Source of the DNA: Coemansia sp. RSA 487
Lineage: Eukaryota > Kickxellomycota > Kickxellomycetes > Kickxellales > Kickxellaceae
Assembly: GCA_027577595.1 (NCBI GenBank)
Contig: JANBRJ010000065.1
Location: 1-64,000 of the forward strand
Length of the DNA stretch: 64,000 nucleotides
Direction: 5' to 3'
Of this stretch, positions 1 to 10,000 are shown piece by piece. The notes under the pieces are model-generated. The model was not told the origin of the DNA and searched no databases. It saw nothing but the letters and a program-made list of their open reading frames with translations. The stretch's first letter is position 1, and each line of letters opens with the position of its first letter. The position numbers and the translations under genes are program-made.

Positions 1-756
1 GAAAGGAAATAAAAGATAAAACATCATCTGAATACTCCTTGTTATCCATCCCAGGTCCATGCTCGATTCGTCACAAATTTGCCACTGCAAAAACGACATT
101 GTAGTTTTCTTCACATTTTATAGATAATATTGTCGGAGTTCAAGTTTGTGAGAGTCATCCTGCACCTCTTTATATTTGTCTAGCATTGGCGGTTACGTAA
201 TAAGTTGAATGGTAAGCGGAGTAGATATATGTATGAGCTTTATCATGTTGTAAATAACACTTTCAGTTGTACACTTATATATTAGATAGTTTGGTTTGGC
301 TTGTAACTATTCTTTGGGTGAAAAAAGGATAACAATTATCGAATACAACAATGCTCCAATAGCTTTATCATTTATTGCCAAAGTATCAAGCATGGCAAAT
401 CAATATCAGTGATATTAATGTTATTGAGCATGTACAATAGCCAAAGATCCTTCTGAATAAGTGCAATCCTTGGACAATGGGTAAACTTTAATTTGTCACT
501 CAGACAGGCAGTTTGAAGTAAAAACTTATACTTCAATCAATGTACATCTTGTCATACTTTACTTAATCGCATATTGGCCGGCTCGACGGCTCGACTCACA
601 ATCTCAACCCCTGAGTCGACCATTACGTGGCTCTTTCAGCTTTCGTTGTTTTTGTCAGCTTCGTCTTACGAGTGCCCCTTCGCTTCTTCTTTCTTTTGCT
701 AAACCTCAATCCGCTTTTTACTTTACTTTTTAGCCAGTAGACGATAAACTATAAAA
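1..756. other. Intergenic region upstream of Rpt5
   Basis: There is no open frame of note here. The left part is AT-rich and could be the 3' flank of a gene outside the window. The last 180 bases before the Rpt5 start are the likely promoter and leader. They hold a pyrimidine-rich stretch (about 660-735) and an inverted pair of 8-base arms, TCGACTCA at 591-598 and TGAGTCGA at 612-619. No clear TATA box precedes the gene. Confidence 0.6.
591..619. promoter_or_regulatory. Inverted repeat of a bZIP-like half motif in the Rpt5 promoter
   Basis: TCGACTCA (591-598) and its exact reverse complement TGAGTCGA (612-619) flank a 13-base spacer, about 140 bases before the Rpt5 ATG. TGAGTCG differs by one base from the AP-1/Gcn4 core TGAGTCA. 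The repeat is seen directly; binding by a bZIP factor is inference. Confidence 0.3.
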
Positions 757-2049
757 ATGACCTCTCTAGAGCAGGCTGCAGCTGCAGCGGCAACCGACGA
801 TTTCAACGATGTAGATGCTGAAATCAAGCGGCTGGGCACAGAAGAAATCAGCAGCCGTGCGCGACTGATTGAGAATGAGACGCGTGTCCTCAAGAGCGAC
901 TACCACCGTCTTTCACACGAGCAAAACATGATGATGGCGAAGATTAAGGATAACACAGACAAAATCAACATCAACAAACAGCTTCCATATTTGGTGTCGA
1001 ATGTAGTTGAAATTCTGGACATTGACCCAGAGGGCGAGGAAGAAGAGGATGGAGCCAATGTTGACCTGGACTCACAGCGCAAGGGCAAGTGCGCGGTCAT
1101 CAGGACATCGATGCGGCAAACTATTTTCCTTCCGATCATTGGACTCGTGCCTACGGAAGAGCTAACTGCTGGGGACCTGATCGGCGTGCATAAGGACAGC
1201 TTCCTTATTCTGGAGAAGCTGCCTGCCGAGTACGACTCGCGGGTCAAGGTCATGGAGGTCGAGGAGAAGCCCACGGAGACATACAGCGATATCGGTGGCC
1301 TGGACAAGCAGGTCGAGGAGCTGGTAGAGGCCATTGTGCTTCCTATGACTCATGCCGAGCGCTTCAAGAAGCTGGGGATCAAGCCGCCTAAGGGTGTGCT
1401 GATGTACGGACCACCAGGGACTGGCAAAACTCTGCTTGCCCGTGCATGCGCTGCCCAGACGCAGTCTACTTTCCTCAAATTAGCTGGTCCACAGCTAGTG
1501 CAGATGTTTATTGGTGACGGATCCAAAATGGTGCGCGATGCGTTTGCGCTTGCCAAAGAAAAGGCACCGACAATCATCTTCATCGACGAGTTGGACGCAG
1601 TGGGCACTAAGCGCTTTGACAGCGAGAAGAGCGGAGACCGTGAGGTGCAGCGGACGATGCTTGAGCTTCTGAACCAGCTGGACGGATTCGGCAGCGACGA
1701 CAGAATCAAGGTCATTGCGGCTACCAACCGTATTGATATTCTTGATCCCGCGCTGCTGCGCTCGGGGCGCTTAGACCGCAAAATCGAGTTCCCGCTGCCA
1801 AACGAGGAGGCGCGCGCACGTATCATCAGCATCCACGCAAGAAAGATGAACGTGTCGAAGAATGTCAACTTTGAAGAACTTGCGAGGTCGTGCGACGAGT
1901 TCAATGGCGCCCAATGCAAGGCCATCTGCGTCGAAGCGGGAATGATTGCACTGAGAAGAGGCGCTACACAGCTATCGCATGAGGACTTTATGGAGGGCAT
2001 TCAGGAGGTCCAGGCCAAGAAGAAGACGTCGCTCCAGTACTTTGCTTAA
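757..2049 (+). CDS. RPT5: 26S proteasome regulatory ATPase subunit Rpt5 (6A)
   Basis: One of six AAA+ ATPases in the base ring of the 19S regulatory particle, which unfolds ubiquitinated substrates and opens the 20S gate. At 430 residues it is close to full family length. An N-terminal coiled-coil region (about 20-75) and OB-like domain precede the AAA module. Walker A GPPGTGKT is at 218-225, and Walker B IIFIDE is at 273-278, followed by the Rpt5-like run [12 protein letters not shown]. The arginine-finger region ([16 protein letters not shown]) is intact. The C-terminus is L-Q-Y-F-A. Rpt5 normally ends in an HbYX motif with penultimate Tyr, and here that residue is Phe. The ATG follows a leader with no earlier in-frame start. 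The gene is intronless and convergent with eIF3f. Confidence 0.97.
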   Translation: MTSLEQAAAAAATDDFNDVDAEIKRLGTEEISSRARLIENETRVLKSDYHRLSHEQNMMMAKIKDNTDKININKQLPYLVSNVVEILDIDPEGEEEEDGANVDLDSQRKGKCAVIRTSMRQTIFLPIIGLVPTEELTAGDLIGVHKDSFLILEKLPAEYDSRVKVMEVEEKPTETYSDIGGLDKQVEELVEAIVLPMTHAERFKKLGIKPPKGVLMYGPPGTGKTLLARACAAQTQSTFLKLAGPQLVQMFIGDGSKMVRDAFALAKEKAPTIIFIDELDAVGTKRFDSEKSGDREVQRTMLELLNQLDGFGSDDRIKVIAATNRIDILDPALLRSGRLDRKIEFPLPNEEARARIISIHARKMNVSKNVNFEELARSCDEFNGAQCKAICVEAGMIALRRGATQLSHEDFMEGIQEVQAKKKTSLQYFA

Positions 2050-2260
2050 CGTTTGCCTCCTTGGAGGGGGATATATTTCAACCATCCCTTCTTTTCTTTC
2101 ATTACTTTCTTCCTTTTTAAAATATTTTTTTAACATCAAGATGCTTTTACTCACCGTTGCCATTGTCGACTTTTCACTTGTGTGGTAGATAAGCAGTGAT
2201 AAATTTTCTTTTGTAGAGAACAGTAGATGCTCCTAGAACTATGAAAAATCGAACAGACAC

Positions 2261-3166
2261 TTAGACGATGCGCTGGAGCCGGTCGGCGATGTTGAGCTGG
2301 GCGCGGGCAAGATTGTTGAGATAGGCGACCATCAGGATGTCCTGGAGATGGGTCTGGAAGAGACCCGAAAACTGGTCGACGTCGACCTTTGGGACATATG
2401 CCAGCATGTCCATCAGGTATTTGCCAATAACATTATTGGCCTTGGCCTCACCCGTGCAAACGCGGTGCACATAAGTGGAAACGCGCTCAAGCATGGCACG
2501 GAGCTCAGCGATGGTTTTTTCCAACTGCTCCATATCGGAAATCAGGAGCGCAAGACCCTCGGGGGATTCTGCGCTGTCGGCAGCGGCCTGGAGTGCAGTG
2601 AGCTCAGCGTCTGGGTACTGCAGTTCGTAGGGCAGCGGCAAGAACAGGCAGTTCTTGGAGTTCGTGTCAATGCCCACGGGAGACCCCTGTAGGCACTGGA
2701 TGCCCAGCTGGCCGTTAGTCATATCAGTGTCGACCACAAGGTGGACTGCGTTAAATGGCGCTGCTTCGTGCGAGTAAAAGTTCTGGATAACCGCGGCGTG
2801 CTTGCTCAGCGATTTGCCCGTCGCGTACCAGCCGATCACTTGCTCGCGGGAGCTGGCGCGCTTGTGTAGCGACGACATTAAGCGGTGGTAGTCAATATCC
2901 ATCTCGACCTCGTCGTCTGTCTCAAAGTGAAGCACCGAGAAGCAGTTGCGGATCTCGGCAACCCGGCCGTCGTCGCTGCGTACGCCCAGGAGCGTGCCGA
3001 TTACTCGCACTTGGTTGTCATTGCGGCGCAGATAGTGATCCAGGATCGAGAACAGCACCACTGGATGGATGTAGCATTGTTGTGCGGTGGTGGTCGCTGT
3101 GGTCGTGTTGCCCGACTTGACAAGGCTGCTCGAGAGCGTCGGCAGATTGAGATTAAGCGTTGACAT
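2261..3166 (-). CDS. Translation initiation factor eIF3 subunit F
   Basis: Non-catalytic MPN-domain subunit of eIF3, which organises 43S and 48S initiation complexes in the cytosol. The MPN domain starts near residue 30 with CYIHPVVLFSILDHYLRR, followed by VIGTLLGVRSDDGRVAEI and the eIF3f-type segment VIGWYATGKSLSKHAAVIQNFY. The JAMM zinc ligands of deubiquitinases are not present, as expected for eIF3f. The C-terminal helical part (LARAQLNIADRLQ) also fits. Its 301 residues match the compact size of fungal eIF3f. It shares a 564-base divergent promoter region with the mS38 gene and converges on Rpt5. No intron is needed. Confidence 0.94.
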   Translation of the reverse strand: MSTLNLNLPTLSSSLVKSGNTTTATTTAQQCYIHPVVLFSILDHYLRRNDNQVRVIGTLLGVRSDDGRVAEIRNCFSVLHFETDDEVEMDIDYHRLMSSLHKRASSREQVIGWYATGKSLSKHAAVIQNFYSHEAAPFNAVHLVVDTDMTNGQLGIQCLQGSPVGIDTNSKNCLFLPLPYELQYPDAELTALQAAADSAESPEGLALLISDMEQLEKTIAELRAMLERVSTYVHRVCTGEAKANNVIGKYLMDMLAYVPKVDVDQFSGLFQTHLQDILMVAYLNNLARAQLNIADRLQRIV

Positions 3167-3730
3167 TCTTACTCTTGGCTGATGACTTTTTTTTTGCTCC
3201 TTTTCTTGTGAAAACTAGTGTCGTCGGGATTGAACAGCTCCTGAAATTTAAACAAAAACCACCTTTGTGTGGACCCACGATGAATAAAGGCAAGTTTGAT
3301 TCGAAAATGAATAAATGTATAAAGAAACGAAGAAAGGTAATGAACGCTTCTTTTTGCAAATGTGCAGGACTTTTTTTAAATTGAGCCCAAAGTCTCAAAT
3401 TAATGTTGGTAAAGAAAGAGTGAGCCAAGAAGCTGAGCCACCTCAAGAAATTTTTTCTCACATTGAAAAGCGGATGACTCGACTCGTCTCACGTGAGCAG
3501 ATGGTGAGCAATATTTCAAGTTCAAAAACGACGCACACATTCAACGAGTATGATAAGCCAAGTTTTCGTTTTTCTTTTGTCTTCAAACATTTGAAAATTA
3601 GTTTAAATCGAATTACAAGCGTTTAGTGTTGACAAGGTTTTTTTTTGTTCTTTTACTTTATTTGTCAGCCAAAGCTATTGATAGTTGTCATATTGTGTTT
3701 GGTTAGGAGGCAATCGTTAGGACAGTAAAA
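3167..3730. promoter_or_regulatory. Divergent promoter region between eIF3f and mS38
   Basis: Both flanking genes point away from this segment. It contains poly(T) tracts near the eIF3f start, and a 10-base palindrome CTCACGTGAG at 3488-3497 whose centre is the E-box CACGTG. A TGACTCGACTC element at 3475-3485 lies just beside it. There are AT-rich and T-rich runs before the mS38 start. Short open frames inside are AT-rich and look like chance. Confidence 0.45.
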
Positions 3731-4666
3731 ATGTACTCGAGCGTGAATTCGGCAGGACGTTTACTAAGCTCTGCCTTTGGAAAGCGCGCATTCTCATCAG
3801 CGTCAGCGGAGAGTGGAAGAGGCACACTTACCAATTCGGTGCGCTGCTACTCGATTTCAGGTAAGAGAGCACCGCTGGCCACAGTATCTACCACTGCTCG
3901 CCAGCAACAGCAAGAGCAAGAGCAACATCACAAGCAGCCAAGCCAAGAGATCGCGGCACAGATCGGCGGCAGCACGACGTCAAAGAGCAAAGTACCAAAG
4001 TTCACGATGGCACGCACAGAGTTCATGACAGCCGATCTGTTTGCACGGCACCGGCAGCTCGTCGAGGTTCCAGAGAACAACGGCGGGACGCGCACATCTC
4101 TCATGGATGCAAGCACCACACCAAGGCCGTCGTTCAAAACACTGACGGAGCTTGCAATGTGCAAGGGCCAGACGCCTGGGGAGGCCAATGTTCCGCACGC
4201 CAAGATGAAGCAAATATACGCGGCTCCGGCGTCGGTGTATATGCATGTGGTGACGCCGGACGTCTTGATCCCCGAGGCGATGCGCTTGGGTCCGCTGACG
4301 GAGCCGCTACTCGGACAAGACACGTTCAGCGACGGGTTCAGCACGCTGAATCTGGGCGGCCAGGAGGAAGATATTGGTGACTTTGTCGAGGAATTCTTTG
4401 ACACAATTATCGCTAACACACGCCACTCTATGAAGCAGCCTGACGGGCTGTGGAGCGGGCGAGATGCACGGCGGCTTGCGCACGGGTACCAGGCGCGCTG
4501 GATCCAGAACGATATGCTTGACCCGGTCGATGCAATCAACGAGGGTGGAGCGTCGGCATACCAGATGACCAGCGTGCGGCGGAAGCGCAAGACCAAGATG
4601 AACAAGCACAAGCATAGGAAGCTGCGCAAGCAGCAGCGTTCCCTGAATAAACGTCTTGGCAAGTAG
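3731..4666 (+). CDS. Mitochondrial small-subunit ribosomal protein mS38 (Cox24/AURKAIP1 family)
   Basis: The last 32 residues, starting TSVRRKRKTKMNKHKHRK and ending LNKRLGK, are the diagnostic strongly basic mS38 (DUF1713) tail that threads into the mitoribosomal small subunit. In yeast the homologue Cox24/Qri5 is needed for COX1 expression. The N-terminus is Arg/Ser/Ala rich (GRLLSSAFGKRAFSSASAES), a good mitochondrial presequence. Residues 55-90 are a Gln-rich linker. The middle (about 110-270) is poorly conserved but carries an acidic segment (EEDIGDFVEEFFDTI) seen in fungal relatives. Length is 311 residues. The ATG at 3731 is the first in frame. It converges on Pwp1 with a 152-base gap. 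Confidence 0.9.
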   Translation: MYSSVNSAGRLLSSAFGKRAFSSASAESGRGTLTNSVRCYSISGKRAPLATVSTTARQQQQEQEQHHKQPSQEIAAQIGGSTTSKSKVPKFTMARTEFMTADLFARHRQLVEVPENNGGTRTSLMDASTTPRPSFKTLTELAMCKGQTPGEANVPHAKMKQIYAAPASVYMHVVTPDVLIPEAMRLGPLTEPLLGQDTFSDGFSTLNLGGQEEDIGDFVEEFFDTIIANTRHSMKQPDGLWSGRDARRLAHGYQARWIQNDMLDPVDAINEGGASAYQMTSVRRKRKTKMNKHKHRKLRKQQRSLNKRLGK

Positions 4667-4818
4667 ACGATACTTTTTTTCCATCACCACTGATCAAATA
4701 GATGCCTCTGTATCGAAAAGAGCCAGGTGCTATGAAAGGGCGATTAAGAAGTATTCAATATGTATAACGAAACGTTCCATTAATATAAAGGATGTTGCTG
4801 AACAGATAAAAAGACTTA

Positions 4819-6399
4819 TCAGTTGTCGCTGTCCGAGGCCATCGAGGCATCGTCGTCGCCATGTGGTGTAGACTTTGCACCGCCAGCGCCGTACATCTCG
4901 GAGATGATGGCGTCTCTGCTTTCGTCGTCGTTCTCCTCGTCGTTCTGCAGCCCGATAAGCGCACGCTTCGGCGCCGCCGCACGCGCACCAATGGCATCGC
5001 CGAAGACTTGGCGCACGTCAGCGTTGGACGAGATGTCCCAGATGCGCGGCTCGCCGCTGGAGCCGCCCACCGCCACCAGCATCGGCTCATCGGGGCAGAA
5101 CACAGTCGCAAACACATTGCCGACGTCCAGGTTGCGGCTGACCACCATCGATGGCTTGTTGTTGCGCACGTCCCACACCTTGACGGTCTCATCGGCCGAC
5201 CCCGTGACCAAGAGGCCCGGGATCGTCGGATGCTGGTCCATGGCTGAGACCGCCTCGTCGTGCGCAACCAGCGTATAGATAGGATCACTACCTTTGCCGC
5301 TGCTCGCTGTGCGGAGATCGAAGTAGCGGATGGTGCCGGCCTCGGTGGCGACATAGAAGTGGCTGGGGCTGTGTGCGTCCCACATGATGCTCTCGACATC
5401 ATCGTCAACGGCCCACCAGCTGATGGCCGCCGGTGCCCGGGAGTCCAGGGCGCCAACGCGCTTGTCGTAGCCGCCCGTCAGCATCACCGACGCCTCGGAC
5501 GGGTGCCACTTAACCGCTTGCACCTTGTCCTTGTGGTGGTTGTACGACTGCACGCACTTGGCCGCCGCCAGGTCCCACAGCTTGACTGTTTTGTCGGCCG
5601 ACGAGCTGGCAAGCAAGTTGCGCACGTTCTTGTTCCACGACAGACCCATGACTGCGTCTGTGTGGAAGTCGCTGTGCGGCTTGCCCCGGGTTTTGCGCTG
5701 CGCCTTCTTTTGGGTGGCGTTGGCTCCGAGAACTAGATCCGGGTACATGCTCTCCATTGTGTCGAGGTCCCAGATTTCGATGTGCGGCTCAAACGTCGCC
5801 ACCGCCACGTAGTTGCCACCGCCTTCTTGGCCTGCCTTGCGCCCGACGCGGTAGTCCAGCCACTCGACCGCTAGCGGAAACGACGAGAGCATGAAATCGT
5901 GGTGCACAAACATGTTGTCCTGGTCGCCCTCCAAGACGCACACCTCGAGGTTGCTGACATCGTCCTCAGTCTTTGCCACCAGGAGCAAGCTGTCTGAGCC
6001 CAGAATCCGCACCTCCTCCTCCTCCTCTTTCTGATCCATAACCGCTGGATCCTCTTCGCCATGCACTGTGATATACGGGTCCTCTTGGTTATCATCATAA
6101 TATGCCAGGCCCTTGATATTGCTGAACAAGTTTACGTTCTGCTTATCCACATCCGCCTCCTCTCCATCGTCGCTGCCCTCCTCGTCGGTATCGTAGTTCT
6201 CCAGATCAAAGTCCTTCAGCGCTGGGTCGTTCATTATAGTATCGTCGGTTTTGGCCCTTTCCTTCAGCTCCTTTTTGGCTTCGTTGATCTCTTCCTTTGC
6301 AATGCTCTGCAGCCTGCTGTATTCGTCTTCTGTCATCGTGTATGTCGTGGGCTTTTCTGCCGCTACGCCCTTGCGAACCCATGCAAGTGCTGAGATCAT
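4819..6399 (-). CDS. PWP1: Periodic tryptophan protein 1 homologue (WD40, ribosome biogenesis)
   Basis: Nucleolar and chromatin-associated WD40 protein that works in rRNA transcription and processing. The start MISALAWVRKGVA is the family signature, followed by an acidic region with DTDEEGSDDGEEADVD. WD repeats follow from about residue 180, with clear units such as the one ending ASSSADKTVKLWDL (about 246-275), one ending LTGGYDKRVGALDSR, and one ending VTGSADETVKVWDV. A short acidic C-terminal tail (DDDASMASDSDN) closes the protein. 526 residues is a normal Pwp1 length. It is divergent from the Rictor gene, and an AT-rich TATA-like run lies near 6520-6530. Confidence 0.95.
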   Translation of the reverse strand: MISALAWVRKGVAAEKPTTYTMTEDEYSRLQSIAKEEINEAKKELKERAKTDDTIMNDPALKDFDLENYDTDEEGSDDGEEADVDKQNVNLFSNIKGLAYYDDNQEDPYITVHGEEDPAVMDQKEEEEEVRILGSDSLLLVAKTEDDVSNLEVCVLEGDQDNMFVHHDFMLSSFPLAVEWLDYRVGRKAGQEGGGNYVAVATFEPHIEIWDLDTMESMYPDLVLGANATQKKAQRKTRGKPHSDFHTDAVMGLSWNKNVRNLLASSSADKTVKLWDLAAAKCVQSYNHHKDKVQAVKWHPSEASVMLTGGYDKRVGALDSRAPAAISWWAVDDDVESIMWDAHSPSHFYVATEAGTIRYFDLRTASSGKGSDPIYTLVAHDEAVSAMDQHPTIPGLLVTGSADETVKVWDVRNNKPSMVVSRNLDVGNVFATVFCPDEPMLVAVGGSSGEPRIWDISSNADVRQVFGDAIGARAAAPKRALIGLQNDEENDDESRDAIISEMYGAGGAKSTPHGDDDASMASDSDN

Positions 6400-7074
6400 T
6401 GTTACTTTTCTGCTCTTGTAAATAGGTGTATGTTACTAATGAAAATAGCGAGAGAGCGAGAGACAAAAGAGAATAGCTTGCTTCCAAGCTGAATAAGGCT
6501 AGCAACGATCACTTTGGAAAAAATATATACTTTAAAGGATGAAAAAGAAAAAAGTTGTAGTAATCTGATCTGATCCGATAATATGCTGGCTGCTTTGAAA
6601 ACTAAACCCCTTCTTCGCTCCCGCTTTCTATTCTTTTCCCTTCTTCCTCAGCTTGACTCTTCGTTCAACTAGCATTAGCTAAACTTCTAAAAAAGGAAAT
6701 GACTATATGCTAAAGAACCGGCAAGAGTAGGACTGATAAAGATGTATATAAAGGTCTGTCTTTATTTCTCTATTGCGTAAACAGCTTCAAGCAAACGTTT
6801 GAAAAAAAAAAGAGAACGATCGGCTCCATCAGTGTTTAGAAATCATCTCCCCCTTCCTCCCTCTCTTTAATATTCCTGCTGTTGGTCTCTTGCTTCTTGA
6901 AGGCTCGCTGTCTGGGCAATATTAAACCTTTAACTTTACCCTCACCTTTGTTTATTTGTTTTCAACATATTTGTATTCTATTTCTTCACTTTGAACTTTT
7001 ATTACTTTTTAATTCTCCCTGTACTTGCAAGCTAAAAAAGAGAACCTTATTTTCACATTCTGGGAGGAGGGGCT
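6400..7074. promoter_or_regulatory. Divergent promoter region between Pwp1 and Rictor
   Basis: This 675-base spacer separates two genes transcribed away from each other. A good TATA box, TATATAAAGG, lies at 6745-6754 on the + strand, followed by pyrimidine-rich sequence leading to the Rictor ATG at 7075. A weaker AT-rich run, AATATATAC at about 6521-6529, could serve Pwp1 on the - strand. No gene is visible. Confidence 0.5.
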
Positions 7075-10000
7075 TTGTTTCACAAACAAACAAACATGAA
7101 CGAGCCATTACCCAGGCAGGCCACGCCGGATGCACTGGCCGCAAATGCCGAAAAAGCTGAGGAAATTGCGCAAGCGACAACCAATTCAACAGCTGGCATC
7201 GACACGCTTGCAGGGTTGGAGGAGTGGAGCGGTTTGGACTACATCAACGAAGGAGTGTTTGGAAGCATCGACGGCCGCATGCGGTCGACGTCGGGGTCGA
7301 CATGCCGCACAGGCGGCAGAGTTGGAGCTGGAAATGGTATGCGCTCGGCCAACAACAGCGATGTATCATCCACAGCAGTAGCAACAAGCACGGACCTGTG
7401 GCGGTACCGCGGGGGATCTGCGCCATACATCCAGACGGACTTTGCGCACGAGGACAGCGCCATTGCACGGCTCAGAAACTGCTCCGAGAGCAGTGAGCCC
7501 GATAAGGTACACGAGTGTCTGTCGGAAGTGTCGGCGCTCCTAGACCGGCATGCATACATTCATGAAGGAGTGCTGGGCGGCGAGGACATTGTACATCCGT
7601 TAAGCCAACACTTGCCACGGCTGCTGTCTCACGCCAAGGGATACATTCGGTCGCGCACATACAAGCTCCTGCGGCGGCTCCCGTCACCGCAACCACTAAC
7701 GTACTGCTGGCAGTACCTACAACTCTGCGTCATGCACTCGCTAGCACGAGACGACGATGCACACGAGGAGCGCGAGCAGGGGCTCAAGTTTATTCGCTGG
7801 ACAATGCGCTTTGACGAGGAACACTGGCTGCTGGACCCGCCAGTGCTCAAGGCGCTAATGGCTGTGTCCGAGCAAACGGACGACAAGATGCGCAGCATCT
7901 GCTTAGAGACGCTGTGCGAAGTGCTTGCGCGTGTGCCTGAGCGGCTCTGGTATGTCAACGGGATCCGCACACTGACGCAAGCGGCGCTGGATGGGCCATG
8001 GTCGGTGTCGGTCTCGATTGCATGCACGCTTGCGCTGCTGTTTGACCGGCCAGAGACACGCAAGCTCATCCACCCGGACATCACTCTGGGTGGCGTCACA
8101 AGCGCGCTGACAGAACCCGTCGGCAACAACCAGATGCTTGCTGAGCGCGCCAAAGTCGCAGCATTCATGCTGACGCAGTTCCTCAAGTCGTGGGGCGGCA
8201 TCCAGTATTTCTTGACTGACGAGCGCAGAGCCATTCGCGCGATTGTCGAGGCGTTGTCTATGGCCGATTCCAATGGCAAAATCATTCTGGGCATGCTTTT
8301 GGAGCTATTTGGCTTATCCGACGACTTTGATACCGTGCAGTTCGAGCAGCAGCCGCGCTTCGACGTCGAGCTCCTCTCACCGTTCCATCTCCCACCATAC
8401 GCGATAACACAGGGCGCTGCGCAATCACGGTTGCTTCCAGTCGATTTTCTGCGCACTCTGCTATTGATGATCTTTGTAGACGAAGGCTTGGTCGAAGCCC
8501 TAGTTATAGTTGCCCTCGATTCGGCGCAGCCCGATGTTGTCGATGCTAGCGCGACGCTGCTTAAATGGCTCCCACAGCATCCGCACCTGCCGCTTCCCGA
8601 AAAATACGTATCGCGCTTCCAGCGGCTTGACCTACTTGTCAATCGTGCCATGTCCAACAGCTCTGAACAGGCGCGAAACGCCAAACGTATTATAAGCAAG
8701 ATCGAGTGCATTCCTAGTATCTCAATGGGTAGACTACCGAGTCAGCAGATCGACGCCTGGGCCACATGCTTGGCGTCCAGCCCGTATTACCGCCAGTTCC
8801 TGCGCCAGCGACGTCTTCGCGCGGATGTCGAAGCACGCAATATGCGATCGCGTCCTCGTAGAGGCAGCCAACCGACCGGGTCAAACAACCTAATCGACTC
8901 AGCCACATCGCCTGAGGCTACTTCGGCACTGTCGTCTCTACTGAACGCAAGTGGCTTGATGCCAAAGGGATCGTCGACAGCGTCGTTTGGCAGTGCAAGT
9001 GTTGTTTCTGGGTCGAAGGGCCTTGCAGCAGGCCTGAAGGACAATGCTGCGCGGGTGCTGCGTAGCAGTGCGTCTACAGGTAACTTGAAATCCGCGGCTG
9101 CTGCACAGACTAGCACCGGCTTACCTAATGGCAGTATTAGTGGAGCTGCTGGTGGTGTTAGTAGCGGCTTGAACGGATCCATTTCGATTCTGAGCCCCGT
9201 TGATGAGGGCTCGGGGCTATCGAAAGGTGGAACAGATAGTCTAATCGCCGATCTTTCCAACGTGACTGGCTACCGAGGCCGCCGGTCTCTTGACATCACA
9301 CGCAACACATTTCACCAACAGCAGGCGCAGCCGCCGCCACCGCCGCCACCGCTTTTGCCGCAGATATTGCGCGGAATAGTGACACAGTCTAGTACAAAAT
9401 CTGTATTTGCTCATAGCAATGGCTCGTCGGCAATGGGCTCGCCGTACGTGCATGTAGATAACCCTATGCTATCCCTGACGCCATCTGCATCGTCGGGCGG
9501 CCCTGCTTCGACTGCCACTGGAGCACCAGGCACGCAAAATGATTCCACTGGTACGCCTCTGCATATCCCTTTTATAAACACCTCGCACGCTAACGGACCA
9601 AGCAAAGGCACCAACACCAACAATAGTAGCAGTGCCAATGTAAATGGCAACAGCGAGGCCGCTACTGGATCAGGCAGCACACTCGCCTTGAACGCTAATC
9701 ACAACGTCAACGGCAACGCTTCTGCGCTTGGAAGTATAACTGGGGGTGGTGTCCCGAACACTGGGCTTGTGACGCCTCTTTCGGCAGCACCTGGCGCAAC
9801 ACCGCCGCTACTGACTCGTACACGCACAAAGTCGCGCAGTCGGAGCCGTAATTCGATTGTTGTGCTAAACAACGGCAGCAATGAGGAGTCGCTGCTGTCG
9901 TCACTCATCCAGGACTCGCGGGTCACGACTGATGACAACCCGATGCGGTGGGACTGGGACGCGGTTAGAGCAATCATCCTTGGCCACATGTCGCAAGCGA

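Noticed and set aside
78-86. TTTGCCACT, reverse complement AGTGGCAAA, a variant of the yeast proteasome control element
   Set aside because: It lies about 670 bases before Rpt5 and differs by one base from the GGTGGCAAA core. A single 9-base match at that distance is weak, and use of that element outside budding yeasts is uncertain.
900-2000. Open frames on the - strand opposite Rpt5
   Set aside because: They are antisense shadows of a conserved coding frame with no recognisable domain. The same holds for antisense and out-of-frame runs inside Rictor, Mot1, the RhoGAP and the Fmp27-type gene.
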